The notes under the pieces: generated by a model
The model's database searches: none
Seen by the model: the letters and a program-made list of their open reading frames with translations, nothing else
Told to the model about the DNA's origin: nothing
Part shown: positions 36,824 through 46,782 of the stretch, piece by piece
Layout of the letters: every line of letters starts with the position of its first letter
How positions within the stretch are numbered: the stretch's first letter is position 1
Source of the DNA: Janthinobacterium sp. BJB426
Lineage (GTDB): Bacteria; Pseudomonadota; Gammaproteobacteria; Burkholderiales; Burkholderiaceae_D
Direction: 5' to 3'
NCBI RefSeq assembly: GCF_002735705.1
Contig: NZ_PDZL01000003.1
Coordinates: 62,001 to 126,000, forward strand
DNA: 64,000 bases
Program-made: the position numbers and the translations under genes

Positions 36824-37045
36824 TCAGCGTGCCTGCACGCCATCGGCCAGGCGCCAGCCGACGGACAGCGCCAGTTGCTGCGCCTCTTTTTCGTTGCTGC
36901 AATCGTCGTAATCGCAGGTGTCCGCATACGCGCCGCATGCCTGGTTCTGGCTGACATACGAGCCGACCCAGCGGCCATCGCGGCGCTGACTGGCCGTGGC
37001 GCTGATAATAAAACCTTTGTGGATGGTGGGATTTTCAAACGACAT
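36824..37045 (-). CDS. Small protein of unknown function
   Basis: A 73-residue protein behind a very good ribosome-binding site (GGAGGAACT before ATG 37045). The core reads HKGFIISATASQRRDGRWVG, like small beta domains found in many proteobacterial short orphans, and three Cys lie in the middle (QACGAYADTCDYDDCSN). The longer frame to 37210 has no start signal. Function unknown. Confidence 0.6.
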   Translation of the reverse strand: MSFENPTIHKGFIISATASQRRDGRWVGSYVSQNQACGAYADTCDYDDCSNEKEAQQLALSVGWRLADGVQAR

Positions 37046-37189
37046 AGTTCCTCCGGTGCAAGAAGCGTCAGGAAGCTGACTGGTCTCCACTGTGCGCCAC
37101 CTGCCGCCCGCAGTCTGTACGTTTGACCACACACAGAAAGCACGCGCGCGCCTGCCTCGCGGCGCCGGGCAATCGGGTATGATTTCAGC

Positions 37190-37906
37190 ATGTGTGGACG
37201 ACTCGATCAAAATGACACGGCGCCCGTGCTGGCGTCATCCTTCGGCTGGACCGACGCGGTGTTCGACAGCGAGGCCGAGCCGCACCTGAACGTGTCGCCC
37301 GGCACTTACCGGCCCGTGCTGCATATCCAGGATGGCGTCCACAGGGTCGATGACGTCTTCTGGGGCTACCGCCCCGCCTGGGCCGCGCAAGCCGTGCCCG
37401 CCCCCGGCAAGAAAAAAATCCCCATCGCCATCAATGCCCGTCTGGAAAAACTCGCTGGCGCCTACTGGAAGCCCTTGCTACGCGCGGGGCGCGGTATCGT
37501 CAGCGTTTCCGGCTGGTATGAATGGACGGGAGAGAAAGGCAGCAAGCAACCGTGGCACATCCACCGCAAGGACCGCGCGCCCCTGTTCCTGCTGGCGCTG
37601 GCCCAGTTCGGGCCGTACAAGCATAACCGCGAGGAAGCCGGCTTCGTGCTGGTGACGGCCGACAGCATGGGCGGCATGGTCGATATCCACGACCGCCGCC
37701 CCGTCGCCGTCAGCCTGGAAGACGCGCACCGCTGGCTCGACCCCGCCCTGACGCCGGAGCAGGCGCTGCACCTGGCGCGCACCTGCATGCTGGATGTAGA
37801 ACTGTTCGAATGGCATGCCGTCGATAATCCGCTGGTGCCGTCTGCCAAGCCCAAGCCGCCACCGCCGGCTGCGGCGCAAGGCGCGTTTGACTGGGGAACG
37901 GATTAA
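37190..37906 (+). CDS. yedK: SRAP-domain abasic-site processing protein (YedK)
   Basis: A 238-residue SOS-response-associated peptidase domain protein that forms a covalent thiazolidine link with abasic sites in single-stranded DNA. After Met removal, Cys2 (MCGR) is the reactive residue. NVSPGTYRPVL, the Asn in INARLEKL, SGWYEW with its Glu, and the His in DIHDRRPVAV are all present. I see no LexA-type box in front of it. The C-terminal tail is Pro-rich. It converges on the DUF418 gene, overlapping by 4 bases. Confidence 0.95.
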   Translation: MCGRLDQNDTAPVLASSFGWTDAVFDSEAEPHLNVSPGTYRPVLHIQDGVHRVDDVFWGYRPAWAAQAVPAPGKKKIPIAINARLEKLAGAYWKPLLRAGRGIVSVSGWYEWTGEKGSKQPWHIHRKDRAPLFLLALAQFGPYKHNREEAGFVLVTADSMGGMVDIHDRRPVAVSLEDAHRWLDPALTPEQALHLARTCMLDVELFEWHAVDNPLVPSAKPKPPPPAAAQGAFDWGTD

Positions 37907-39081
37907 GGCAATCGCGCCAGCCGTCGCCACAGCGCTTCCATCGGTCCCTGGCGGAACGTCCGCAGCCAATAGCGGCTGAGCAGCACCTGCCCCGCCATGA
38001 TGACTACCGCCAGGCCCAGCATCTCGGCCGGGCGCAGTGTTGCGCCCCAGCCCAGGCCCGGCCCCTGCAGCAGCCAGGTGCCGATCAAGGATTGCAGCAG
38101 ATAATTGCTCAGCGCCATGCGGCCCACGGGCGCCAGCCATGCGCCCAGCCAGCGCAGCATGAAAGGACCGGTCAGCATCAGCGCGGCCACATAGCCGGCC
38201 GCCAGCACGGGGCCGCCGGCAAACAGGCCCACTTCGAACAGGGCCGTGTCAAACACGGTTTGATACGGGTCGGCAACTTGCCACGCGACGGCGCCCGCCG
38301 CCAGCAAGTTGAACGGCAAGCCCAGGCCCAGTCCCACGGCGCGCACGCGGCGCCACAGGCGCTGGTGGCGCTGCGGCTGCGTCAGCCAGCCACAACGCAC
38401 GGACAAGATGCCCAGCAGGAACAACACGATGATATGCGGCAGCATGACGGCGGCGTACAGCAAGGAAACGAGGAAATCGTTGGCACGCAGCTTGGCGACG
38501 GCCCACGCGCCGCCTTGCGTGTAGATGGCGTAACGCTGCGCAAAACTGTGCAGGTCGCGCGCGATGTCCGGTGCGCCGCCCTGCTGGCCCACGGGAATGA
38601 GCAGGCACATGAACAGCAAAAAACCGGCCGCCACCAGCCAGGCGCGGTTGCGCACGCGGCTGAGCCGGGCTGATGCCAGGGGCAGGATCAGCATGCCGGC
38701 GACGGCATACGAGGTCAGCACGTCGCCACTCCAGATGAGGAAACCGTGCAACAGGCCGAATGCCAGCAGCCAGCGCAGCCGGCGCCGATAAGCCGCTCGC
38801 GCCTGCTCCCAGCTGCCCAGCTGGCGTTGCAATGAGCGTGTCTGCAAGGCAAAGCCGGCGCCAAACAGAAACGCGAAGATGGGATAGAACTTGAATTGCG
38901 CCAGCGCCGCCACCAAAAAAATGACGAGCTGGTCCAGCACGGGCGGCTGCGCCGGCAAGGTGCCGTAGCGCAAGGAAATCGTGCCCCAGGCAAAGCCCCA
39001 TATATTCACCAGCAAGATGCCGAACACGGCAAGGCCGCGCAGCACATCGAGCTGCAGCAACCTGCCGGGCCTGGCGGACAT
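37903..39081 (-). CDS. DUF418 (YeiB-like) membrane protein
   Basis: A 392-residue multi-pass membrane protein with about ten helices. It begins LLQLDVLRGLAVFGILLVNIWGF, the family hallmark, and ends in the DUF418 C-terminal region (MLRWLGAWLAPVGRMALSNYL). The function is not established; relatives are acyltransferase-like membrane proteins. It is followed on the same strand by nothing coupled; ldcA lies 5 bases upstream, so the order ldcA then this gene suggests one transcript. Confidence 0.87.
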   Translation of the reverse strand: MSARPGRLLQLDVLRGLAVFGILLVNIWGFAWGTISLRYGTLPAQPPVLDQLVIFLVAALAQFKFYPIFAFLFGAGFALQTRSLQRQLGSWEQARAAYRRRLRWLLAFGLLHGFLIWSGDVLTSYAVAGMLILPLASARLSRVRNRAWLVAAGFLLFMCLLIPVGQQGGAPDIARDLHSFAQRYAIYTQGGAWAVAKLRANDFLVSLLYAAVMLPHIIVLFLLGILSVRCGWLTQPQRHQRLWRRVRAVGLGLGLPFNLLAAGAVAWQVADPYQTVFDTALFEVGLFAGGPVLAAGYVAALMLTGPFMLRWLGAWLAPVGRMALSNYLLQSLIGTWLLQGPGLGWGATLRPAEMLGLAVVIMAGQVLLSRYWLRTFRQGPMEALWRRLARLP

Positions 39082-39086
39082 GGAGT

Positions 39087-40004
39087 TCAGGTGCGCGCCA
39101 GGGTGGGGTAATCGGTCACCCGCAGGCTGAAGCCGGACGCATCCGATTGCAGGCTCGCCTGGCCGCCGAACGGCAAGGTGACCCGGCGGCGGATGTGGCC
39201 AAACTCGAGCCCCGTCAGCACGGGCACGGGCAGGCGCTGGCGCACGTATGCCAGCATGGCGTCGAAATCGTAGCCGTTATCCATGGGACTGAGTTTATAC
39301 GCGGAAAAATCGCCGAGCACCACGGCTTGCTGGCGGCCAATCACGCCCGCGTGCAGCAGTTGCAGCAGCATGCGCTCGACCCGGTACGGGTGTTCGTTGA
39401 CGTCTTCCAGGAACAGGATGCCGTCGTCGATTTCCGGGAAATATGGGGTACCGAGCAGATGCACGAGCATGGCCAGGTTGCCGCCCCACAGCTTGCCTTT
39501 CAGCTCGACCTGCGGATTGCCTATTGCCGTGCCCGTGACCGTGTGCGTGGGGCCGGCCAGGCACGACCACAGCTGATCGAGCGTAAATTGCTCGGGCTCA
39601 TCACGCGTAAAATCGTCGCAGATCATGGGGCCGGCAAAGCTGGCGCGGCCCGTCTTGGCCATCAAGCCCATGTGGAAGGCCGTAAAATCGCTGTAGCCGA
39701 CAAACAGCTTGCGGCTGTCCGCCATGAGGTCGAAATCGATGTCCGGCAGGATGCGGCTGATGCCGTAGCTGCCGCGCAAGGCGATCACCACCTGCACGGC
39801 AGGGTCGGCCGCGGCGGCATGGAGCTGCGCCAGGCGGCCCGCATCCGTGCCGCCGAAGCGCTGGAATCTATGTTCGTGATCGTAGTAATTGTGGACGGTG
39901 GCGCCTTGCGCCTGCAAGCGGGCGATACCGCGTGCCAAGGCCGCTTCGTCGGGCGCATAACCGCCCGGCGCGACGATGGCGATGCCAATCTCAGGTGTCT
40001 TCAA
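39087..40004 (-). CDS. ldcA: Muramoyltetrapeptide LD-carboxypeptidase
   Basis: A 305-residue S66-family serine peptidase that removes the terminal D-Ala from murein tetrapeptides during cell-wall recycling. The nucleophile Ser lies in LFVGYSDFTAFH, with GGNLAMLVHLLGTPYFP and a Glu-containing FLEDVNEHPYRVERML. The His of the triad is in LEFGHIRRRVTLPFGG. There is no signal peptide, so it is cytosolic, as expected. It is 38 bases downstream of a hydrolase on the same strand. Confidence 0.94.
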   Translation of the reverse strand: MKTPEIGIAIVAPGGYAPDEAALARGIARLQAQGATVHNYYDHEHRFQRFGGTDAGRLAQLHAAAADPAVQVVIALRGSYGISRILPDIDFDLMADSRKLFVGYSDFTAFHMGLMAKTGRASFAGPMICDDFTRDEPEQFTLDQLWSCLAGPTHTVTGTAIGNPQVELKGKLWGGNLAMLVHLLGTPYFPEIDDGILFLEDVNEHPYRVERMLLQLLHAGVIGRQQAVVLGDFSAYKLSPMDNGYDFDAMLAYVRQRLPVPVLTGLEFGHIRRRVTLPFGGQASLQSDASGFSLRVTDYPTLART

Positions 40005-40041
40005 AATATGCCCGGCTAGTCAAGGGGTGGGCGCGCCTGGC

Positions 40042-40959
40042 TCAAGCTGGCTGGGAGCGCATCTGGGGCGCCATCTTACCTTGCAGATGCACATCGATCA
40101 AGGCGAGCAGGCGCTCGATCAGCTGGGGCGGCATGTCGTGCCCCATGCCTTCGATGACTTCCAGCCGGGCGCCCGGGATCAGCGCCGCCGTATCGATGCC
40201 GCAGGCGACGGGAATCAGGGGGTCGGCCGCGCCATGGATCACCAGCGCCGGACAGCTGATGCTCGGCAACAAGGCCGTGCGCTCGCCCGAGGCGGCGATG
40301 GCCACCATTTGCCGCGCCACGCCTTCCGGGCAACTGCCCCGCTGCAGCGCCGCTTCGATGCGCTGGTACAGCAGTTTTTCCGAGACGGGATAGGCGGGAC
40401 TGCCGATGACGCGCACGGTGGCGGCCATGTGCGCCATCAGTTCGGCGCGGCTGGCGTTGCGTTTCGGGCGTTGCAATAAAGCGTTGCGCGCGGCCCGCGT
40501 GGGGCCGGGCAAGCCGCGCCGGCCGCTGCTCGACATGATGGACGTCAAACTGAGCACCTGCTGTGGCGCGCGCGCCGCCATCACTTGCGCGATCATGCCG
40601 CCCATCGACACACCGATCACATGCGCCTGAGCAATGCGCAAGGCCGCCAGCAAGCCCAGCGCGTCTTCCGCCATGTCATTGAGGGTGTAGGAAGTTTTCA
40701 GGGGCCAGCCGACCAGGTTTTTCACATAGGCCAGCGGCAGATAGGGTTTGCCCGCCAGCGCCATCTTGCTCGACAGGCCGCTGTCGCGGTTGTCGAAACG
40801 CAAGACGCGAAATCCTTGCTCGACGATGCCTTCGACGAAGTCCGCCGGCCAGGCAATCAATTGCATGCCCAGGCCCATGACCAGCAGCACGCACGGATCG
40901 TTGGGGTCGCCGTGGCTCTCATAAGCTATGTTCAGGCCGTTCGCCATGATGGTTGCCAT
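40042..40959 (-). CDS. Alpha/beta-fold hydrolase
   Basis: A 305-residue hydrolase. Triad candidates: Ser in IGVSMGGMIAQVMAA, Asp in HGAADPLIPVACG, His in IEGMGHDMPPQL. It resembles the methylesterase/EstB-like group (VMGLGMQLIAWPADFVEGI, DNRDSGLSSK). The substrate is unknown. The start is ATG 40959 after GAGAGG; the frame is open a further nine codons upstream. There is no signal peptide. Confidence 0.88.
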   Translation of the reverse strand: MATIMANGLNIAYESHGDPNDPCVLLVMGLGMQLIAWPADFVEGIVEQGFRVLRFDNRDSGLSSKMALAGKPYLPLAYVKNLVGWPLKTSYTLNDMAEDALGLLAALRIAQAHVIGVSMGGMIAQVMAARAPQQVLSLTSIMSSSGRRGLPGPTRAARNALLQRPKRNASRAELMAHMAATVRVIGSPAYPVSEKLLYQRIEAALQRGSCPEGVARQMVAIAASGERTALLPSISCPALVIHGAADPLIPVACGIDTAALIPGARLEVIEGMGHDMPPQLIERLLALIDVHLQGKMAPQMRSQPA

Positions 40960-41071
40960 GATTGCCTCTCTTCCAGGAACCAGCACGCAGGCACGATCGC
41001 TGCGGCCTTGTAATCAGCATACCACTATTGTGCTTCAGACATGAGACCGGCACGCGGCACTCAGCTGAAGT

Positions 41072-41100
41072 GTTGCCGCGCCGGTACGGCGCGCGGCAAC
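41072..41100. terminator. Strong GC hairpin after the HemS-like gene
   Basis: GTTGCCGCG pairs with CGCGGCAAC over 9 bp, with further GC pairing in the loop. It lies 22 bases past the stop of the minus-strand HemS-like gene. No U-tract, so termination is uncertain. Confidence 0.5.
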
Positions 41101-41122
41101 GGTGACGAATCAACGGTGCTGC

Positions 41123-42277
41123 TTACTTGGCTTTAGGCAAGGAATCGGCCAGGTCGACCCAGCTTTGTGGCTGCGGTTTGCCCCGTTCGCGCACGCCGAA
41201 GAAGGAGACCACTTGCGTGCCTTCCTTGTCGAAGAACTCGACGGAGGTGACGCCGCCGCGCTTGACGACCCAGCCGCTGCGCAGGGCCGTGTCGCGGATG
41301 TGCAGGTTGAAGTCCGGGTCCAGCACGTTGAAGAAGCCGCCGGCGGCCATGGTTTTCTCGATCTTGCCGCTGTAGATCTGCGTCAAGCCTTCATTGCCCA
41401 GGAACACCATGATGGCGACCTTGTCCTTTGCCGCGTTTTCCAGCAGGGTACGCAGCGCCGCTGGCGTCACGCGCTCGACCACGCCGGCCGGCGCCAGGCG
41501 CAGGGCCTGTTCGCGCGACAGGTGGAATTCACGCATGATTTGCGCGAACTGGTGCACGTCCGTCATGTCTTTCCAGGCCAGCTGAAATTCCTTGACGTCG
41601 ATTTCGGCATCCGGCTTTTCCGCCGCTTTCGGCGCCACGGCCAGCACGTTCAGTTCGGCGCTTTGCTGCGGCAGGCGGAAGGTCGCCACCAATTTATCGT
41701 AGACGGCCACGCCCGGTTCGTTGCGCAGGTAGATCTTGTGCACGGCCGTACCGTTGGCGTCAAAGAATTGCAGGCTGCGCGTCGGCTTGCCATCGCGGCC
41801 CGCCTGTTCCACGGCAAATGCGTATTTCCAGTTTTCAAAGTGGAAACGCAGGTCGATCTGGCCGCCCAGGTAGCCGCCGGCGATATTGCGCTGGCGCGCT
41901 TCCGTTTCCGGGTCCTTGGCGTCGGCCTGCTCGGACTTGTCGCCCGCCTGCTTGAACTTGCTGGCGACGCCCGTCGTTTCGATGACGCCGTTTTCATTGC
42001 GCGTGATGGCTTGCACGATGCCCAGGTCCAGCGCGGCGCGCATGATTTCGCGCGGCTGGTTGCCGTCGGCCTGCAGGCGCGTGACGCCCTTGCCGATGTT
42101 GGTTGCCAGCAATTGCGCTTCGGATACACCCAGCGCGCGCGCCGCGTCGCGGATCTGCAGCTTCGGCTGTTCCGTGCGCAAGGTGGACCAGCGTTCCGCC
42201 AAGGTGGCTGGGGCCGCATATGCGTTTGCAATCAGCAGGCTGCCTAGCAGGGATAGAACGAGTTTGGATAACTTCAT
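41123..42277 (-). CDS. HemS/HmuS-like heme-handling protein with a signal peptide
   Basis: A 384-residue protein with the tandem HemS fold. First half: ALGVSEAQLLATNIG, LDLGIVQAITRNENGVIET. Second half: FQLAWKDMTDVHQFAQIMREF, NVLDPDFNLHIRDTAL, WVVKRGGVTSVEFFD. HemS-type proteins bind or degrade heme in the cytosol. This one begins MKLSKLVLSLLGSLLIANAYA, a clear Sec signal, so it should be periplasmic. It follows the TonB receptor, with an intrinsic terminator between them. ATG 42277 was chosen; the frame is open to a TTG at 42292. Confidence 0.9.
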   Translation of the reverse strand: MKLSKLVLSLLGSLLIANAYAAPATLAERWSTLRTEQPKLQIRDAARALGVSEAQLLATNIGKGVTRLQADGNQPREIMRAALDLGIVQAITRNENGVIETTGVASKFKQAGDKSEQADAKDPETEARQRNIAGGYLGGQIDLRFHFENWKYAFAVEQAGRDGKPTRSLQFFDANGTAVHKIYLRNEPGVAVYDKLVATFRLPQQSAELNVLAVAPKAAEKPDAEIDVKEFQLAWKDMTDVHQFAQIMREFHLSREQALRLAPAGVVERVTPAALRTLLENAAKDKVAIMVFLGNEGLTQIYSGKIEKTMAAGGFFNVLDPDFNLHIRDTALRSGWVVKRGGVTSVEFFDKEGTQVVSFFGVRERGKPQPQSWVDLADSLPKAK

Positions 42278-42302
42278 AGAGAGACCATTCAATCAAACAT
42301 GG

Positions 42303-42327
42303 AAAAAAAGAGGGGCAAGCGCCCCTC
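42303..42327 (-). terminator. Intrinsic terminator between receptor and HemS-like genes
   Basis: On the minus strand, GAGGGGC-GCTT-GCCCCTC is followed by seven T. It ends 26 bases before the HemS-like start, so it may be a leaky terminator that lowers HemS expression relative to the receptor. Confidence 0.85.
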
Positions 42328-42338
42328 CCCGGTAAAAA

Positions 42339-44702
42339 TCAATAGTTGACGCTGAGGCTGGCGGCGACGTTGCGGCCCGGCTTGGCGTAGCGCTCGATCT
42401 CCAAACGGCTGGCCACCGTGGTGCCGGCAGACAGGCTGCGCGCGGCCGCGTAATCCCAGTACTTGCGATCCGTCAAGTTGTACACGCCGACGATGATCTT
42501 GGCGTTCTTGTGCACATTCCAGTAGGTCGACAGGTCAAAGATGGTGTACGACGGCACCTTGAAGCGCGGCGCGGTCGTGCCCATCAGCAAGTCGTTCGGC
42601 GCCTGTTTCTCACCGGCATGCAGCGCCGTCAGTTCCAGGCCGAACAACTTGTTCGTATGGTCATAGCCGAAGGTCAGCGCCGTCTTGGCCGGCGCCACCG
42701 AGGCCAGGCCGCCGCTCTCGCCCGTCAGGGTATTGAAGGAGCGCCCCTTGGCCACGCCCGTGGCCAGGTCGACGCGGTAGCCCTGCATGGCCGGCAACCA
42801 GGTGCCCAGTTCCGCGTGCAAGCTCAGCTCGGCACCCCAGGTGCGCGCATTGCCGATGTTTTCGGGACGGTACAAGCCCCAGGTGAGGGTCGGGTAATTC
42901 ACCGGGTCCAGGTCTTGCGCCACGTACTCGATCATGTTCTTGTATTCCGTCTGGTAGACGGAAGCGTGCATGCTCAAGCCCCTGGTCACGTCGCCTTTGA
43001 GCCCCAGTTCATACGCCTTGCTGGTTTCCTTGCCCAGATTCGGATTGCCCAGCACGGCATAGCCATTCCCCGTGCCCGTATAGCTGATGGAATCATAGGT
43101 ACCCGTGCGTTCGACCGCCGTCGGCAGGCGCGTACCGCGCGTGAACGTGGCGTAGGCATTCATTTGCGGCAGCACTTCCACGGACAGGCTCAGGCTCGGC
43201 GTGAAGTAGGAATCGCTCTCCTTGCGCACTTCCTTGGCCGCGTTCGGCACGCCGATCAGGTAGTTCTGCAGGTTTTTCGGTTCCAGCTTGCGGTAGTCGG
43301 CACGCAGGCCCGGCGTCAGCACGGCTTTCTTGCCGCCCAGGTCGAAACCATAGTCGTCGCGCACGTACAGAGCCAGCTTGGTGACATCCATGTCGGCCAT
43401 GCGGTTCTTGCGCGTGATCTGGTGCACGCCCGTGGCGATGAGGGTGCGGTCTTCCATCCATGGGCGGCGCGATTTTGTCTGTTCCAGCTGCACGCCGTAC
43501 AGCAGCGCGTTGTCGGCATTGAGCTGCTTGACGGCTTCCGAAGTCAGGCCGATGCTGTCATTCTTGAAGCTGGTGTCGATGGCGCGCTGGAAGTTGCCTT
43601 GATAGGTATAGCGTCCCTTGCTCTTGTCGTCGATCTTCGCGTTCTGCAGATAAGCTTTCGAGGTCAGGCGGTCGAACAGGGCGAAATCCTTCAGCACCAC
43701 ATCGTGGCCCAGGCTGACGCGGGTACGCTTGGTGGTGGAATCCTGCTGCACGCCGTCCGGGTACATGGCGCTGACTTTATTGTTGAGATCGCGCTTGTTC
43801 TTGCGTTCGAACATGTCGACCGTCAAGTCCAGCTTTTGTTCGCCCGGCAGAGCCCACACCAGCTTCGACAGCAAGGCGTTCGAATGCCAGTCATCCGGGT
43901 TGACGGTGGCGCTGCCGCGGCTGTCCAGCTGCTCGCCATCGCGGTGCACGTACACGGCCAGACCTTGCAGACTGGCGCCGATCTTGGCCGCGCCCGTCAG
44001 GGTGTGTGCATTGCTGCGGTCGGCGGTCGCGCGGCCGTATTTATACGCCACGTAATGGTCCTGCCCTTCGCCCAGGTAATCTTCGGGCGACTTGGTGATG
44101 AAGGCCACGCCGCCGCCCAGGCCGGGATTGGCGCCGCTGACGGCCGTCGTGCCCGAATCGATGCGCACTTCGCGGAAGGTTTCTGGATCGAAATAATCGC
44201 GGCCCATGCCGAAGGCGTTCATGTTATTGCTGTCCGGCTTCGGTGCAGCATCCGGCAGGGAAATGCCATCGAGTTCCAGGCTGATCCGGTTGCCTTCCAG
44301 GCCACGGATGTTGTAACCGGTATTGCCCGCGCCATCCCAGATGCCGCCGCCGCCCGAGGCCGCCATTGGCGTGCTGATCAGCGGCTGATAGCGCACGACG
44401 CCGGCCATGTCCGTCACGTTGCGGCGTTCCAGGTCGTCGCTGCGGATCACCGTCTTGGTGCCCGCGCGACGCTCGTAATCCTGCTTGGCGTTCACGACGA
44501 TTTCCGGGAAGACAGGCAGCTTGGCCGGTTCCTGCGCGGCCGTGCCTGCATTGATGGCGGCGTTTTGCGCGGCCACGGGCAGCAGCGGCGCGGCGAACAG
44601 GCCCAGCAAAGCGGCGCGCAGCACCAGGTTATGGCGGCGGACAGGCAGGTGAGCTGGAGATACGACGGGTGCAGCGAGGCGCTGCGTAGGCACAGTAGTC
44701 AT
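42339..44702 (-). CDS. TonB-dependent heme/hemoglobin receptor
   Basis: A 787-residue outer-membrane receptor. An extended N-terminus carries a signal region (residues 25-46, cut near VAAQN). A plug domain follows (about 70-190: RSDDLERRNVTDMAGVVRYQ, GYNIRGLEGNRISLELDGI), then a 22-strand barrel ending NVAASLSVNY with a terminal aromatic. The TonB-box-like PEIVVNAK is near residue 65. Pairing with a HemS-like gene and the FRGTRLPTAVE-like barrel stretch (TRGTRLPTAVERTG) support heme or hemoglobin as ligand. A Fur-like palindrome lies upstream. Confidence 0.9.
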   Translation of the reverse strand: MTTVPTQRLAAPVVSPAHLPVRRHNLVLRAALLGLFAAPLLPVAAQNAAINAGTAAQEPAKLPVFPEIVVNAKQDYERRAGTKTVIRSDDLERRNVTDMAGVVRYQPLISTPMAASGGGGIWDGAGNTGYNIRGLEGNRISLELDGISLPDAAPKPDSNNMNAFGMGRDYFDPETFREVRIDSGTTAVSGANPGLGGGVAFITKSPEDYLGEGQDHYVAYKYGRATADRSNAHTLTGAAKIGASLQGLAVYVHRDGEQLDSRGSATVNPDDWHSNALLSKLVWALPGEQKLDLTVDMFERKNKRDLNNKVSAMYPDGVQQDSTTKRTRVSLGHDVVLKDFALFDRLTSKAYLQNAKIDDKSKGRYTYQGNFQRAIDTSFKNDSIGLTSEAVKQLNADNALLYGVQLEQTKSRRPWMEDRTLIATGVHQITRKNRMADMDVTKLALYVRDDYGFDLGGKKAVLTPGLRADYRKLEPKNLQNYLIGVPNAAKEVRKESDSYFTPSLSLSVEVLPQMNAYATFTRGTRLPTAVERTGTYDSISYTGTGNGYAVLGNPNLGKETSKAYELGLKGDVTRGLSMHASVYQTEYKNMIEYVAQDLDPVNYPTLTWGLYRPENIGNARTWGAELSLHAELGTWLPAMQGYRVDLATGVAKGRSFNTLTGESGGLASVAPAKTALTFGYDHTNKLFGLELTALHAGEKQAPNDLLMGTTAPRFKVPSYTIFDLSTYWNVHKNAKIIVGVYNLTDRKYWDYAAARSLSAGTTVASRLEIERYAKPGRNVAASLSVNY

Positions 44703-44811
44703 GATGATCCGGTGGAAGAGTAAAGGCTGGCTCTTGAACCCGGATCGATAACGAAAGTGTTAACGATGCATAAGGAAAGTTTGCTGGCGAAAACAATACT
44801 GTAACACGAAT

Positions 44812-44829
44812 CATTCTCATTTGAGAATG
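44812..44829. promoter_or_regulatory. Fur-box-like palindrome upstream of the heme receptor
   Basis: CATTCTCA-TT-TGAGAATG is a perfect 8-2-8 palindrome and continues into GAATCATTCTC, close to the Fur consensus of 6-bp GATAAT-like units. It lies 110 bases before the receptor start. A -10-like TATTGT (minus strand) follows about 15 bases downstream. Confidence 0.75.
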
Positions 44830-44868
44830 GCAAAGTGGTCTATACAGATGTTATTTCGCAACAGTTGT

Positions 44869-44896
44869 AAAAAATGCCAGCCGCGATGGCTGGCAT
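44869..44896 (-). terminator. Intrinsic terminator of queE-queD-tadA
   Basis: ATGCCAGCC / GGCTGGCAT with a 5-base loop, followed on the minus strand by six T. It overlaps the end of tadA. Confidence 0.9.
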
Positions 44897-44898
44897 GG

Positions 44899-45847
<949 letters not shown>

Positions 45848-45856
45848 ATTGTTTTG

Positions 45857-46492
45857 TTAAGGTATTTGCAGGAGTTTATGGGTTTGCAGGCTCAGCTTCC
45901 ACTTCGGGTTGCTTTTGCATGTTTCGATCGCCAGCTTCATGTTGTGCGCGGCCAGGGGGCCGTCCATCGCCTGCACGAAGAAGTTCTCGAAATCCAGTTG
46001 TTCGTAGGCGGCCAGGTCTTGCTGGAACTGGGGAATGACCACCTTGATTTCATTGCCTTTGTGTACGACCAGTGTCGAACCCATCTTCGGGCTGACGCAG
46101 ATCCAGTCCACGCCGGCCGGCACGGGCAAGGTGCCGTTGGTCTCAATGGCGATGGTAAAGCCCACCGCGTGCATGGCGGCTATCAGGGCCGTGTCCAGTT
46201 GCAGCAGCGGTTCGCCGCCCGTAAACACCACGTATTTGCTGGGCGCGTAGCTGGCCGGCCACAGGCTGTCGATCAGCGCGGCCAGTTCCTGCGGCGTCTT
46301 GAACTTGCCGCCCAGTTCGCCATCGGTGCCGACGAAATCCGTGTCGCAGAACTGGCACACGGCCGTGGCGCGGTCGCTTTCGCGGCCCGTCCACAGGTTG
46401 CAGCCGGAAAAGCGGCAAAACACGGCCGGACGGCCAGCGTGCGCGCCTTCGCCCTGCAGGGTGTAAAAAATCTCTTTGATGCTATAAGTCAC
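45857..46492 (-). CDS. queE: 7-carboxy-7-deazaguanine synthase
   Basis: A 211-residue radical SAM enzyme that makes CDG, the deazaguanine core of queuosine. The cluster motif is of the long-spaced type: FSGCNLWTG, then VCQFCDTDFVG, as in Burkholderia QueE. VFTGGEPLLQLD and TNGTLPVPAGVDWICVSPK follow. The start is GTG at 46492 with AGGA 7 bases away and the family N-terminus YSIKEIFYTLQGEG; the open frame extends to 46849 without homology. Confidence 0.93.
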   Translation of the reverse strand: MTYSIKEIFYTLQGEGAHAGRPAVFCRFSGCNLWTGRESDRATAVCQFCDTDFVGTDGELGGKFKTPQELAALIDSLWPASYAPSKYVVFTGGEPLLQLDTALIAAMHAVGFTIAIETNGTLPVPAGVDWICVSPKMGSTLVVHKGNEIKVVIPQFQQDLAAYEQLDFENFFVQAMDGPLAAHNMKLAIETCKSNPKWKLSLQTHKLLQIP

Positions 46493-46782
46493 TGTATTTC
46501 CTAAGAGCTGGCTGGCGTCATCGCGCGGGGCGAACGCATCGGGGCCGGCGCGCCGCGCCGTCGCCGCAAAAGCCGATTGACAACCCTCTATTATATGCCG
46601 CCACGACACTTCCCGTGCAAATGCCGTGCCCGCTCCCTGCTGCTGCGGCATCCGGGGCAAGAAAACCATATTCGCAGGCATAACTGCGCAGCTTTTGCGT
46701 TTAGACAATATAAATAGCCCCAAGTTAATATATTTTCCGTAATAACATTGCCTGATGGAAAACATTCTTGGGGAGGATGGAC
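46493..46782. other. Divergent intergenic region, queE / histidine kinase
   Basis: About 290 bases with promoters for both sides. The half nearest the kinase is A+T-rich (46700-46760), with TATAAA- and TATATT-like hexamers. I see no preQ1-riboswitch-like pseudoknot and no gene. Confidence 0.45.

Noticed and set aside
42510-44723. Open frame of 737 codons opposite the TonB receptor
   Set aside because: Antisense shadow with very high His/Gln/Arg/Val content and no recognisable motif.
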